Shown here in pieces: positions 36,198 to 45,060 of a stretch of 64,000 nt of DNA. The translations under genes and the position numbers were made by a program. The notes beneath the pieces are model-generated. The model made no database searches and was not told the origin of the DNA. It saw only the letters and a program-made list of their open reading frames with translations. Source of the DNA: Kitasatospora gansuensis (GTDB lineage: Bacteria; Actinomycetota; Actinomycetes; Streptomycetales; Streptomycetaceae); contig NZ_JACHJR010000001.1 of the NCBI RefSeq assembly GCF_014203705.1, positions 4,650,001 through 4,714,000 on the forward strand, written 5' to 3'. The number at the start of each line of letters is the position of its first letter. Positions within the stretch are counted from its first letter, which is position 1.

Positions 36198-37016
36198 TCA
36201 TGCGCCCGTCGAGCGGAACCCTCGACCGGACCCGGCCCGGGCGCGGAGGATGGTGGCGGTGGCCTCGTCGGCCGGCAGGAACGCCTCCAGGTGCAGTTCG
36301 GCCAGGGTGACGTCGAGTGCGGTGGCGAACGAGGTGATCGTGGTGATCAGCCGCAACTCGCCCTCGGGGGTGGCCAGTCGGAGCGGGACGGCGAAGCCGA
36401 GGTGCTCCGGGTCGGGGGTGGTGGGCGGCAGGTAGCCCTCCAGCTCGGCGATGAAGGCGGCCAGGCGCGGATCGTGGCCGCCGTTCGCCAGCGCCCGGCG
36501 CATGTTCTCGGTGACGTGCCGGCCCCACTCGGGGAGGTTCAGCACGCGGCGGGCCATGCCGTCGGGGTGCAGCAGCAGCCGGATCATGTTGACCGGGGGT
36601 TCGAGGAGTTCGGCCGAGCAGCCCTCGGTGATCAGGTCCACGGCGCTGTTCGCGGCGACCAGTTCGCCGTACGGGCGGAGCACCAGCGCGGGGTAGGGCA
36701 GGTGGCCGCGCAGGATGACCTCCAGCGCCTCCCGCACCGGGCCGAGCAGTGGGGTGTCCAGCCGGGACTCGGGGTACACGGGCGCGTAACCGGCCGCGTG
36801 CAGCAGGGAGTTGCGGTCGCGCAGCGGCAGGTCGAGGGATTCCGCGATCCGGATCACCATCGTCCGGCCGGGGCGGGAGCGGCCGCGTTCCATGAAGCTC
36901 AGGTGCCGCTGGGTGGTCCCCGCCCGCAGGGCGAGGTCGAGTTGGCTGAGCCTGCGTTCGGTCCGGCGGCGCCGTAACTCGGCGGGGAAGGGGCTTGGTT
37001 CGGCAACGGTGCTCAC
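36198..37016 (-). CDS. XRE-family regulator with MmyB-like ligand domain
   Basis: A 272-residue regulator. The N-terminal Cro/CI helix-turn-helix (LSQLDLALRAGTTQRHLSFM then ERGRSRPGRTMV) is followed by an MmyB-type PAS-like domain (LLRPYGELVAAN, NMIRLLLHPDGM, AFIAELEGYL). Members of this class often sit divergently next to a dehydrogenase or reductase and control it in response to a small ligand, and that is the layout here. The GTG start faces the oxidoreductase gene across 128 bp that contain a repeated decamer. Confidence 0.88.
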   Translation of the reverse strand: MSTVAEPSPFPAELRRRRTERRLSQLDLALRAGTTQRHLSFMERGRSRPGRTMVIRIAESLDLPLRDRNSLLHAAGYAPVYPESRLDTPLLGPVREALEVILRGHLPYPALVLRPYGELVAANSAVDLITEGCSAELLEPPVNMIRLLLHPDGMARRVLNLPEWGRHVTENMRRALANGGHDPRLAAFIAELEGYLPPTTPDPEHLGFAVPLRLATPEGELRLITTITSFATALDVTLAELHLEAFLPADEATATILRARAGSGRGFRSTGA

Positions 37017-37017
37017 T

Positions 37018-37057
37018 GCACGGTTATAGCCCGCGCGCTCGCTCCCCGCACGGTCAT
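37018..37057. promoter_or_regulatory. Candidate operator: repeated GCACGGTYAT
   Basis: GCACGGTTAT (37018-37027) and GCACGGTCAT (37048-37057) are direct repeats 30 bp apart, about three helical turns, directly upstream of the XRE regulator and in its divergent promoter region. This is inference from position and spacing. Confidence 0.4.
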
Positions 37058-37144
37058 TCCCTGCGCGGAATTGTGACGCCCCGTCGGCTCGCGCAGGATC
37101 GTTCCTGTCACCCCGTCGAGGAAGACAGCAGAGGAGCGGAAACC

Positions 37145-38161
37145 ATGAAGAGCTACCACGTGACCGGCGCCGGTACCGGATCCGCGGGCCTGACGCTGCG
37201 TGAGCACGCCGTGCCGGAGCCCGGCCCCGGCCAGGTGCTGGTGCGGATGCGCGCCAACGCCGTCAGCTTCCGGGACGCGCTGATCCTGGCCGACGACTAC
37301 CCGCTGCCGGTCGTACCGGACGTGGTCGCCGGGTGCGAGGGGGCCGGCGAGGTGGTCGCGCTCGGGCCGGCCGTCAGGACCTTCGGGCTCGGCGACCGGG
37401 TCGCGCTGACGGTCTTCCCGGACTGGCTGGACGGCCCGTTCGGGCTGGACCGGGCGGCCCAGCTGGGATCCTCGCTGGACGGCGCGCTCACCGAGTACCG
37501 GGTGGTCGCGGAACAGGCGTTGGTACGGATCCCCGGTCACCTGTCGTACGAGGAGGCCACCGCACTGCCGCTCACCGCGCTGACGGCGTGGAACGCTCTC
37601 ACCGGCGGCCGCCCGCTGCTCCCCGGCGAGACCGTGCTCACCCTCGGCACCGGCGCGGTCAGCCTGGCCGCGGTGCAGCTGGCCCTGCTGGCCGGCGTGC
37701 GGGTGATCGCCACCACCTCGGGCGGGCCGAAGGCCGTACGGCTCAAGGAACTCGGCGCCCACGAGGTGATCGACCGGACCGCCGAGCCGGACTGGCACCA
37801 GCGGGTCCGCGAGCTCACCGGCGGCCGGGGCGTGGAGCAGGTGGTGCACGTCGCGGGGCCGCTGGACCAGTCGCTGCGCTCGGCCGGGATCGGTGCCGAG
37901 CTGGCGTACGTCGGCTACCGGGTCGGCGCGGCCCCCGTCGCTCCGCCGGTGGACGCCCGGCTGCTGTTCGCCTCGGGGGTGCAGGTGCGCAGCGTCGCGG
38001 TCGGCAGCCGGGCCCAGTTCACGGCGCTGAACCGGGCGTTGGAGGTGCACGGGGTGCGGCCGGTGCTGGACCGGGTGTTCCCGTTCGCCCAGGCCCCGGA
38101 GGCCTTCCGGTACCAGCAGGAGGGCGGCGCCTTCGGCCGGGTGGTGATCAGCCACGGGTGA
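37145..38161 (+). CDS. Zinc-independent medium-chain alcohol dehydrogenase/quinone reductase
   Basis: A 338-residue MDR-superfamily NAD(P)-dependent oxidoreductase. The N-terminal catalytic domain lacks the usual zinc-ligand cysteine, and the Rossmann part contains VLTLGTGAVSLAAVQLAL, a slightly altered nucleotide loop. The substrate is unknown; aldehydes, enones or quinones are typical. ATG 37145 follows GAGGAGCGG. The divergent XRE/MmyB gene is its probable regulator. A 29-nt hairpin follows the stop. Confidence 0.85.
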   Translation: MKSYHVTGAGTGSAGLTLREHAVPEPGPGQVLVRMRANAVSFRDALILADDYPLPVVPDVVAGCEGAGEVVALGPAVRTFGLGDRVALTVFPDWLDGPFGLDRAAQLGSSLDGALTEYRVVAEQALVRIPGHLSYEEATALPLTALTAWNALTGGRPLLPGETVLTLGTGAVSLAAVQLALLAGVRVIATTSGGPKAVRLKELGAHEVIDRTAEPDWHQRVRELTGGRGVEQVVHVAGPLDQSLRSAGIGAELAYVGYRVGAAPVAPPVDARLLFASGVQVRSVAVGSRAQFTALNRALEVHGVRPVLDRVFPFAQAPEAFRYQQEGGAFGRVVISHG

Positions 38162-38190
38162 CGTCCGCCCGAACTCCGTTCCGGCGGACG
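38162..38190 (+). terminator. Short hairpin after oxidoreductase
   Basis: CGTCCGCC (38162-38169) pairs with GGCGGACG (38183-38190), immediately after the TGA stop. Confidence 0.6.
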
Positions 38191-38273
38191 GTGGTTCGTT
38201 GTTTCCGATGGCCCCACGTGAATTCGGTGTGTCCAGTCCGGGATGCCGTTGCGGGCCGCCGAGGAGAGCCCCT

Positions 38274-38369
38274 ATGGTCGCCTGCATGGCAGCCGGAGAG
38301 TTCCTCGCTGCCCGCCGCCACGTCGATCTCGGCCGACTGGCCAGCGGGCTCTGTAGCGCCGCCGCGTGA
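38274..38369 (+). CDS. Putative cysteine-type leader peptide
   Basis: A 31-codon ORF ending RRHVDLGRLASGLCSAAA. The RRHVDL(G)R...S..C pattern is the signature of short actinobacterial leader peptides found ahead of sulphur-assimilation genes. ATG 38274 has GAGGAGA 6 nt upstream; a second in-frame ATG at 38286 is possible. It holds two cysteine codons (residues 4 and 27) and is followed by GC-rich hairpins and then a sulfatase. The expected role is translation-coupled attenuation: ribosome stalling when cysteine is scarce would change downstream RNA folding. This is inferred from pattern and location. Confidence 0.75.
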   Translation: MVACMAAGEFLAARRHVDLGRLASGLCSAAA

Positions 38370-38417
38370 TCTCCGCGGCTCGTCGCCGCTGATCGCGGCG
38401 CCGACGACGCCCTTGCC

Positions 38418-38458
38418 GTGAATCCCGGGGAGTGCCTTTCCCCCCTCCCGGGGATCAC
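38418..38458 (+). promoter_or_regulatory. Candidate attenuator hairpin
   Basis: Arms 38418-38432 and 38445-38458 (GTGAATCCCGGGGAG with CTCCCGGGGATCAC) pair almost fully, with one bulge and one mismatch. They lie between the leader peptide and the sulfatase start, where an attenuator would be expected. Confidence 0.5.
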
Positions 38459-38538
38459 GCGTTCTCCTCCGACTCCGGTGCTGATTTCGGCATGCCCTGT
38501 CGTGCACACCGGAGTTCACCGACGCCGAAAGGAATTCC

Positions 38539-39942
38539 GTGGTGCCCGAGAACACCCGTCCCGAATTCGGCCGGCGGGGCTTCCTCGCCGGAGCCGCCGC
38601 CGTGGCCGCCGCCGGAGCGGTCCCGCTGGCCGCCGGAACCGCGGCCGCCGCCGCACCGGCCGCCGCCCGCCCGAACGTCCTGCTGATCGTCACCGACGAC
38701 CAGCCCAAGCACACCGACTGGGCGATCCAGAACACCATCGCCTGGCTCGGCGGCCAGGGCGTGACGTACCCCAACGGCCATGTCGCGACGCCGCTCTGCG
38801 CGCCGTCCAGGTCCTCGATCTTCTCCGGCCGGTACGCCCACAACCACGGGGTGCGCAACAACGGCGCCTCGGCCGCGCTGGACCAGCACACCACCGTGCA
38901 GCGCTACCTGAGCCAGGCGGGCTACCGGACGGGCCTGTTCGGCAAGTACCTCAACTCCTGGGCGCTGGCGGACAATCCGCCGCACTTCGAGGACTGGCTG
39001 CTGCTCCAGCCGTCCTACCAGGACGCCAACTACAACGACAACGGCACCGTCCGCACCATCAGCGGCTACGCCACCAACGTGATCAAGAACCACACGCTGG
39101 CCTTCCTCGACAAGGCGGCCACCGACACCCGCCCGTGGTTCGCCTACGTCACCCCGTACGCCTCGCACGAGCCCAACAAGCCGGCCGCCAAGTACGCCGA
39201 CACCCCCGTACCGGCCTGGAACGGCCGCCCCTCGGTGCCCGAGGCCGACCGGAGCGACAAGCCCGCGTACATCCGCAACGCCACCGCCACGCTGGCCGAC
39301 GCCCAGGCGCTGCGGCAGCGTCAGCTCCGCACGCTGCTCTCGGTGGACGACGCGGTGCAGGCGTTCCACGACAAGCTGGCCGCGCTCGGCCAGCTCGACA
39401 ACACCCTGGTCATCTACCTCGGCGACAACGGCTACACCTGGGCCGACCACGGCTGGCTGAAGAAGTCCGTGCCGTACTCCCCGTCCCACCAGGTGCCGTT
39501 CTACCTCTCCTGGCCCGCCGGCGGTCTCGGCGCGGGCACCACCGACAGCCGGATCGCCGCCAACATCGACATCGCCCCGACCATCCTGGACGCGGCCGGC
39601 ATCGTCCCGGACACCCCGCAGGACGGCCGCTCGCTGCTCACCGGCTACCGCCGCGACCACCTGCTGGTCGAGTGGTGGAAGCAGGGCGCCGGGGCCGGCA
39701 CGCCGGACACCTGGGCCTCGTACGTCGGCACCGACCGGCAGTACACCGAGTACTACGACCTGAAGACCGACGCCAACGGGACGGTCACCGGCACCGGGCA
39801 GGTGCTGTTCCGGGAGTACTACGACCTGGTGAGCGACCCGTACCAGCTGCAGAACCTGCTGCACCAGGCCACCCCGCAGCAGGAGCAGGCGCTCGGAATC
39901 CCGGCGCTGGCAGCCCAGTTGGCGGCCGACCGCGCGCTCTGA
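38539..39942 (+). CDS. Tat-exported sulfatase (type I, formylglycine)
   Basis: A 467-residue sulfatase. The N-terminus has a twin-arginine signal (GRRGFLAGAAAVAAAGAVPL). The sulfatase signature CAPSR begins at C87, the cysteine that is oxidised to formylglycine, and metal-binding Asp residues D53-D54 (VTDDQPKH) precede it; LVIYLGDNGYTWADHG carries the later Asp/Asn metal ligands. It resembles arylsulfatases and N-acetylglucosamine-6-sulfatases, releasing sulfate from extracellular sulfate esters. Its activating enzyme is encoded next, 59 bp downstream, and a cysteine leader peptide lies upstream. Confidence 0.9.
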   Translation: MVPENTRPEFGRRGFLAGAAAVAAAGAVPLAAGTAAAAAPAAARPNVLLIVTDDQPKHTDWAIQNTIAWLGGQGVTYPNGHVATPLCAPSRSSIFSGRYAHNHGVRNNGASAALDQHTTVQRYLSQAGYRTGLFGKYLNSWALADNPPHFEDWLLLQPSYQDANYNDNGTVRTISGYATNVIKNHTLAFLDKAATDTRPWFAYVTPYASHEPNKPAAKYADTPVPAWNGRPSVPEADRSDKPAYIRNATATLADAQALRQRQLRTLLSVDDAVQAFHDKLAALGQLDNTLVIYLGDNGYTWADHGWLKKSVPYSPSHQVPFYLSWPAGGLGAGTTDSRIAANIDIAPTILDAAGIVPDTPQDGRSLLTGYRRDHLLVEWWKQGAGAGTPDTWASYVGTDRQYTEYYDLKTDANGTVTGTGQVLFREYYDLVSDPYQLQNLLHQATPQQEQALGIPALAAQLAADRAL

Positions 39943-39951
39943 CCGACCACC

Positions 39952-39979
39952 GTCCCCCGGGCCGCGCCGCCCGGGGGAC
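39952..39979 (+). terminator. Intercistronic hairpin, sulfatase to FGE
   Basis: A perfect 11-bp inverted repeat GTCCCCCGGGC with a 6-nt loop lies in the 59-bp gap between the two genes. It may reduce read-through into the maturase gene or stabilise the upstream mRNA. Confidence 0.65.
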
Positions 39980-40001
39980 ACCTTCGAGAGGACGACCAGC
40001 C

Positions 40002-40940
40002 GTGAGCACCGAGCCGACCAAGTCCTGCTGCACGCCGGGCCGGACCGAGCCGGGACCGGCTGTGCTCACCCTGACCGCCGCTCCGGGGCGGACCGCTCGG
40101 GGGCTGCTCGCGCTGCCCGGCGGACGGTTCCTGATGGGCACCGACGACCCGGTGGGCTTCCCGGCCGACGGCGAGGGGCCGGTCCGTGAGGTCGAGGTCG
40201 GCCCGTTCCGGATCTCGCCGACCGCCGTCACCAACGCGCAGTTCGGCAGCTTCGTGAAGGCCACCGGGTACGTCACGGAGGCCGAGCGGTTCGGGTTCAG
40301 CTTCGTCTTCGAGGGCTTCCTCGCCTCGGCCGTGGCGGCCACCGCACAGTCGGTGGCGGGCGTCCCGTGGTGGCGGGCGGTGCCGGGCGCGGACTGGCGA
40401 CGCCCCGAGGGCCCCGGCTCCACAGCCGGTGACCGACAGAACCACCCCGTGGTGCACGTCTCCTGGCACGACGCCCGGGCGTACTGCGCCTGGTCCGGCA
40501 CCCGGCTGCCCACCGAGGCCGAGTGGGAGTACGCCGCGCGGGGCGGGCTGGAGCAGAAGCGCTACCCGTGGGGCGACGAACTCACCCCCGGCGGACGGCA
40601 CATGTGCAACATCTGGCAGGGCGTCTTCCCGACCCTGAACACCGCCGCCGACGGCCACCGGAGCACCGCCCCCGTGAAGTCCTTCCGCCCCAACGGGCAC
40701 GGCCTGTACAACGTGGCGGGCAACGTCTGGGAGTGGTGCGCCGACTGGTTCAGCCCCGACTTCCACCGCACCGGCCCGCACCACCACCCGGCCGGCCCGC
40801 CGGACGGCACCCGCCGGGTGATGCGGGGCGGCTCGCACATGTGCCACGACTCGTACTGCAACCGCTACCGGGTCGCCGCGCGCAGCTCCAACACCCCCGA
40901 CAGCTCGGCGGGCAACATCGGCTTCCGGGTCGCCGCCTGA
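40002..40940 (+). CDS. Formylglycine-generating enzyme (SUMF1 family)
   Basis: A 312-residue sulfatase maturase that converts the CxPxR cysteine to formylglycine using oxygen and copper. The two active-site cysteines are C281 and C286 in MRGGSHMCHDSYCNRY; VSWHDARAYCAWSGTRLPTE and NVWEWCADWF are family hallmarks. GTG 40002 is the likely start, with GAGAGGA about 10 nt upstream. The N-terminal ~35 residues, including CC at 9-10, are not conserved. It should act in the cytoplasm before Tat export of the folded sulfatase. Confidence 0.93.
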   Translation: MSTEPTKSCCTPGRTEPGPAVLTLTAAPGRTARGLLALPGGRFLMGTDDPVGFPADGEGPVREVEVGPFRISPTAVTNAQFGSFVKATGYVTEAERFGFSFVFEGFLASAVAATAQSVAGVPWWRAVPGADWRRPEGPGSTAGDRQNHPVVHVSWHDARAYCAWSGTRLPTEAEWEYAARGGLEQKRYPWGDELTPGGRHMCNIWQGVFPTLNTAADGHRSTAPVKSFRPNGHGLYNVAGNVWEWCADWFSPDFHRTGPHHHPAGPPDGTRRVMRGGSHMCHDSYCNRYRVAARSSNTPDSSAGNIGFRVAA

Positions 40941-40982
40941 ACAGGCTGGCGCGGCCGTCCGGCAGCGGGTAGACAGTTCGTC

Positions 40983-41570
40983 ATGAGCGCTGACGGTTCC
41001 CTGAACTTCCTGCCGACCTTCACCCCCGTCGACCTGCCCGGGGACGGTTTCGCGCTCCGCCCGTGGAGCCGGGTCGGCGAACCGGAGCGCCGGGCCCGGG
41101 AGTTGTCCGCACTCGCCGACGACCCCGCGATATCCCTCTGGAACCCGCTCCTGGTCACCACCGTGCTGCACGCCGAACGCTGGCTGAACGGCCGGACGGC
41201 CGCCTGGGAGCGCGGCGAGGTGGCCTCCTTCGCACTGCTCGACCCCGACTTCGACCAACTCCTCGGCACCGTCACCACCCGCTGGGCGGACCGGGGCGAC
41301 GGCCTCGCGATGATCGGCTACTGGCTGGTCCCGGCCGCCCGCGGCCGCGGCCTCGCCACCCGCGCCGTCGAAACCGTCACCCGCTGGGCCTTCACCACCG
41401 CCGACGTCCGCCGCATCGAACTCGCCCACGCCGTCGGCAACACCGCCTCCTGCCACGTCGCCACCCGAACCGGCTACCTCCTGGAGGGCACCCTCCGCCA
41501 AAGCCACTGCTTCGGCGACGGCAACTACCACGACGAACACCTCCACGCCCGCCTCGCCACCGACGCATAG
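40983..41570 (+). CDS. GNAT family N-acetyltransferase (RimJ/RimL-like)
   Basis: A 195-residue acetyltransferase of the RimJ/RimL branch. The acetyl-CoA loop is ARGRGLATRAVETVTRWAF, and VRRIELAHAVGNTASCHVAT followed by RTGYLLEGTLR is the typical C-terminal pattern. The acceptor (ribosomal protein, antibiotic or small amine) cannot be told from sequence. It lies 42 bp after the FGE gene and is followed by a repeat element that may end transcription. Confidence 0.87.
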   Translation: MSADGSLNFLPTFTPVDLPGDGFALRPWSRVGEPERRARELSALADDPAISLWNPLLVTTVLHAERWLNGRTAAWERGEVASFALLDPDFDQLLGTVTTRWADRGDGLAMIGYWLVPAARGRGLATRAVETVTRWAFTTADVRRIELAHAVGNTASCHVATRTGYLLEGTLRQSHCFGDGNYHDEHLHARLATDA

Positions 41571-41587
41571 GCAGACGCTTCGGCAGA

Positions 41588-41703
41588 CAGGGGCTCGGGG
41601 AACTGCGACGCCGACCTCAGAAAAGGTCACCCGTGCGTAGCTGGTCAGGCACTTTGCCTTTTGACCCGCACACCAGACCTCCTCGCAGTTCCCCGAGCCC
41701 CTG
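41588..41703. repeat. Palindrome-bounded intergenic repeat, copy 2
   Basis: A 116-bp element with perfect 21-bp terminal inverted repeats (core GGGGCTCGGGGAACTGCG) and an interior matching copy 1 at 10740-10864 (GACGCCGACCTC, GTGCGTAG, GGTCAGGCACTTT). It lies between the converging GNAT and permease genes. Confidence 0.8.
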
Positions 41704-41727
41704 GACCGTAAGACTGAGCGCCCTGCC

Positions 41728-43629
41728 TTACCCGACCACCGTCACCGCCCGCTCCCGCAACGCCCAAGCTGCCGCAACCACCGTGCACGGCACAGCAATC
41801 ACCGCACAAACGCCCGCCACCCCACCGACCGCCAGCCACGGCACCACCAACGGCGGATCCACCCCCAACACCCGCAGCGCAACCTGCATGCCCCCCAAGT
41901 TGACCCCTGTGACCAGCGCGCCGAGCACCGCCCCCGCTGCCACCGCGAGCAGCGACTCCGCCGTCACCACCCGGATCACCTGCGTACGGGTCGCCCCGGC
42001 CAGCCGCAGCTGCGCCAGCTCCCGCTTCCGGTCCGCCGTCGCCAGGACCAGCGTGTTGGCCAGCCCGATCGCCGTGTAGACCAGCGCGAGCCCGAGCACC
42101 AGCACCGCCCGCAGCCAGGACACCCGGTTCGGCGCAACCGGATACGCGGTCGCCAACCACCGTTCCCCGGTGACCAGTTCGGCGCGGTACCGCTCCGCCA
42201 CCACCGCCAACTGACGCTCCGTCCCCGGCCCGGACCCGCTCACCTCGATCCGGTCGACCCGGGCACCGGGTGCGTTCCGCGCCGTCAGGTACAGCCCGTT
42301 GTTCCCGGTCCCGTCCCGCAGCACGCCCGCCACCCGGAGCGTCCGCCTGCTCCCGTCCGCGAGCACCAGCTCCACCGGCGCGCCCACCGTGTGCTGCTCC
42401 CACTCCTCGGGCAGGATCACCGAGTCGTCGTCCAGCCCCGCCAACGACCCGGCCACCAACGGCAGTCGCGACACCTTCCCGTACGTCGCCGGATCGACCG
42501 CCCTGGCCTCCGTCCGCACCTGCACCCCGTCGCTCTCCACCACCGCGACCACGGTCGGCGCACTCGGCGCGACCACCACACCCGGCACCGTCCGCAGCTC
42601 ACGTACCAACTCCTCCACCCGGGTGCCTCGTTGCGGTGTCACCACATGATCCGGCGCGCTCTGCGACCGCGCCTCCGCGGCCCGCCCCGCCGCCACGGTG
42701 TTCATCCCGCCGAGCAGCGAGCCCGCCAGCGCCACCGAGACCAGCACCGGCGCGGCCACCGCACCCGTACGCCGGACCCCGCCCAGCGCGTTCGCCCGGA
42801 CCAGCCGTCCGGCGTACGAGGTCAGCCGAGCCGGCAGCGCCCCGAGGCCGTGCAGCAACGGCCGGGCCAGCACCGGGGTCAGCAGCCCGCAGGCGGAGAT
42901 CAGCACCATCGGCTGCACGGTGTAGTTCTTCCGTCGCAGCAGCGTGCCCGGGGCGTCGACCAGGGCCGTGCCGGTCAGCACCAGCGCCGTGAGCAGCAGG
43001 CCGAGGCCGCAGAGCCAGCGTCCGCCGGTCATCACTCGGGAGTTGACGTCCGCCTCGCGCAGCGCGTCCAGCGGACCGAGCCGACCGGCCCGGTGGGCCG
43101 CCGCCGCGACACCCGCGACGGCGACCAGCAGGCCGGTCCAGAACGCGGCGTACAGCGGCCAGCCCTCCGCCCCGAACCCGCCTGTCCCGATGGTGAATCC
43201 CTCCGGCGCGGTGCCGACCCGGACCAGTTCCCGCCCCAGCCGGGGTGCACCGGCCGCCCCCAGCGCGCAGCCCGCCGCCGAGGCCACCACCCCGAGCGCC
43301 AGCGCCTCGAACAGCACCATCCGCCGGACCTGCCCCCGGCTCGCCCCGGTCAGCCGGAGCAGCCCCAACTCCCGCTGCCGCTGCGCCACCACGTACGAGA
43401 AGGTGGAGGAGATCACGAATCCCGCGACGAAGGTGCTCACCCCGCCCGCCGTCCCGAACGCGGAGTTCAGCCCGATCGCTGCCTCGCCCCACGGCAGCCG
43501 GGCGGTGGCGGCCAGCCCGAGCAGCATCACCGTCATCAGCGCCACCCCGAGCGACAACGCGACGAACGCCCCCGTCAACGAGACCCAGCGCACCCGCAGC
43601 GACTTCCACGCGATCCTCGACATCCTCAT
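41728..43629 (-). CDS. FtsX-like ABC transporter permease
   Basis: A 633-residue permease with two FtsX/MacB-type domains. The first membrane helix is at about 15-40, and three-helix units occur at about 60-170 and at the C-terminus, separated by long extracytoplasmic regions. Motifs such as VAQRQRELGLLRLTGASRGQ and ADRKRELAQLRLAGATRTQV are classical coupling segments to the ATPase. No ATP-binding partner gene is adjacent, which is unusual. It is divergent from a two-component system, so the pair may sense or respond to an envelope or antibiotic signal. ATG 43629 is chosen; 43623 is equally possible. Confidence 0.86.
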   Translation of the reverse strand: MRMSRIAWKSLRVRWVSLTGAFVALSLGVALMTVMLLGLAATARLPWGEAAIGLNSAFGTAGGVSTFVAGFVISSTFSYVVAQRQRELGLLRLTGASRGQVRRMVLFEALALGVVASAAGCALGAAGAPRLGRELVRVGTAPEGFTIGTGGFGAEGWPLYAAFWTGLLVAVAGVAAAAHRAGRLGPLDALREADVNSRVMTGGRWLCGLGLLLTALVLTGTALVDAPGTLLRRKNYTVQPMVLISACGLLTPVLARPLLHGLGALPARLTSYAGRLVRANALGGVRRTGAVAAPVLVSVALAGSLLGGMNTVAAGRAAEARSQSAPDHVVTPQRGTRVEELVRELRTVPGVVVAPSAPTVVAVVESDGVQVRTEARAVDPATYGKVSRLPLVAGSLAGLDDDSVILPEEWEQHTVGAPVELVLADGSRRTLRVAGVLRDGTGNNGLYLTARNAPGARVDRIEVSGSGPGTERQLAVVAERYRAELVTGERWLATAYPVAPNRVSWLRAVLVLGLALVYTAIGLANTLVLATADRKRELAQLRLAGATRTQVIRVVTAESLLAVAAGAVLGALVTGVNLGGMQVALRVLGVDPPLVVPWLAVGGVAGVCAVIAVPCTVVAAAWALRERAVTVVG

Positions 43630-43770
43630 GCCCCGAGCCAACCGCGCCGGGCCCGCCCGATCACCAGCCCGAGCCCCACCCTCAGAGGTAGAGCCAGCCC
43701 TACCGCCCGCCCCCAACCCGCCGCCTAGGGTGGCCCGGTACGAGTCCCCAACTCTCCGGAGGTGGCGCAG

Positions 43771-45060
43771 ATGGCGGCGCCCTGGCTGGCCCTGACCGGA
43801 CCCGGCTTCCTGCGGTCGGCCCGCCCCTGGCGGTCGGCCGGCTACCTGCTGGCCACCGGGCTGTCCGGGCTGCTGCTCTGCGTCGTCCTGCTGGTCAGCG
43901 CGATCGTCTCGGGCGTGCTGGTGATGGTCCTGGTCGGGCTGCCGATGCTGGCCGCGCTCGCTCTCGCCGGGCTGCCGTACGCGGCGCTGGAGCGCCGGCT
44001 GCTGCGCCTGCTCCCTGGCCGGCCTCCGGCGGAGTCGCCGCACCGGGAGCCCGACCGCCCCGGCCTGGTGGCGTGGCTGCGCACCCGCTACCGCGAGCAG
44101 TCCACCTGGCGCGAACTCGGCTGCACCGCGCTGGCCGCCCTGGTGCTCTGGGTGATCGACCTGACCGCCGTCGGCGGCGCGGTCCTCCTCCCGGTCTGGC
44201 TGCTGGCGACCCCGGCCCTGCTGGCCCTGGACGGTGAGCAGGTGAACGTCCTGAAGGTCTGGCAGATCCACGACCAGCCGACCGCGTTCGCTCTCTCCCT
44301 GATCGGCGCGCTCCTGCTGGCGGCCCTGAGCTACCCCCTGACGGCCGTCGCGATGGGCCGGGCCGCGCTGGTCCGCCGCCTCACGGGCCGGACCGAGCAG
44401 GACCGCCGGATCGGCGAACTGGTCAGCTCCCGGGCCCGGTTGGTGGACGCCTTCGAGGCCGAACGCCGCCGGATCGAACGCGACCTGCACGACGGCGCCC
44501 AACAGCGCCTGGTGGCCCTGGCGATGAACCTCGGCCTGGCCCGGCTGGACGCCCCGACCGGCAGCCCACTGGCCGGACGGCTGGCCGACGCCCACCGCGA
44601 GGTCGGTCAAGTGCTGTCCGAACTAAGGGAGTTGATCAACGGCATCCACCCGCAGGTGCTGGCCGACCGGGGCCTGCCGGAGGCGGTGGCCGACCTGGCC
44701 GACCGGTCCCCCGTCCCGGTCGACCTGGCCTTCGAGCTGCCCGGGCGGCCACCGCCCGCCGTCGAGGCGGCCGGGTACTTCGCGGTCGCCGAGGCGCTGG
44801 CCAACATCGCCAAGCACAGCGGCGCGAACCGGGCCCGGCTGACCGGCCGTTACGCTGACGGTCGGCTCGCCGTCGAGGTGTCGGACGACGGCCACGGCGG
44901 CGCCGATCCGGCCCGGGGCACCGGCCTGACCGGCCTGGCCGACCGGCTCGCGGTGGTGGACGGCACCCTGACGGTGAGCAGCCCGCCCGGAGGACCGACC
45001 CTGCTGCGCCTGGAGATCCCATGCACCCTGACCAGCCGACCGCCGCACCGCTCCGGGTAG
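43771..45060 (+). CDS. Sensor histidine kinase (HisKA_3)
   Basis: A 429-residue kinase. Two hydrophobic hairpins in the N-terminal half, then a DHp helix with the phospho-His in RRIERDLHDGAQQRLVAL and an HATPase region (AEALANIAKHSGANRARL, SDDGHGGADPARGTGLTGL). ATG 43771 is placed 10 nt after GGAGG; a GTG at 43762 would be too close to that site. It overlaps the response regulator by 40 bp, so the two are translationally coupled. It resembles the orphan kinase at 13190. Confidence 0.9.
   Translation: MAAPWLALTGPGFLRSARPWRSAGYLLATGLSGLLLCVVLLVSAIVSGVLVMVLVGLPMLAALALAGLPYAALERRLLRLLPGRPPAESPHREPDRPGLVAWLRTRYREQSTWRELGCTALAALVLWVIDLTAVGGAVLLPVWLLATPALLALDGEQVNVLKVWQIHDQPTAFALSLIGALLLAALSYPLTAVAMGRAALVRRLTGRTEQDRRIGELVSSRARLVDAFEAERRRIERDLHDGAQQRLVALAMNLGLARLDAPTGSPLAGRLADAHREVGQVLSELRELINGIHPQVLADRGLPEAVADLADRSPVPVDLAFELPGRPPPAVEAAGYFAVAEALANIAKHSGANRARLTGRYADGRLAVEVSDDGHGGADPARGTGLTGLADRLAVVDGTLTVSSPPGGPTLLRLEIPCTLTSRPPHRSG

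Noticed and set aside
43762..43770. GTG 43762 as start of the histidine kinase
   Set aside because: It overlaps the spacing of the GGAGG ribosome site; ATG 43771 has normal spacing.
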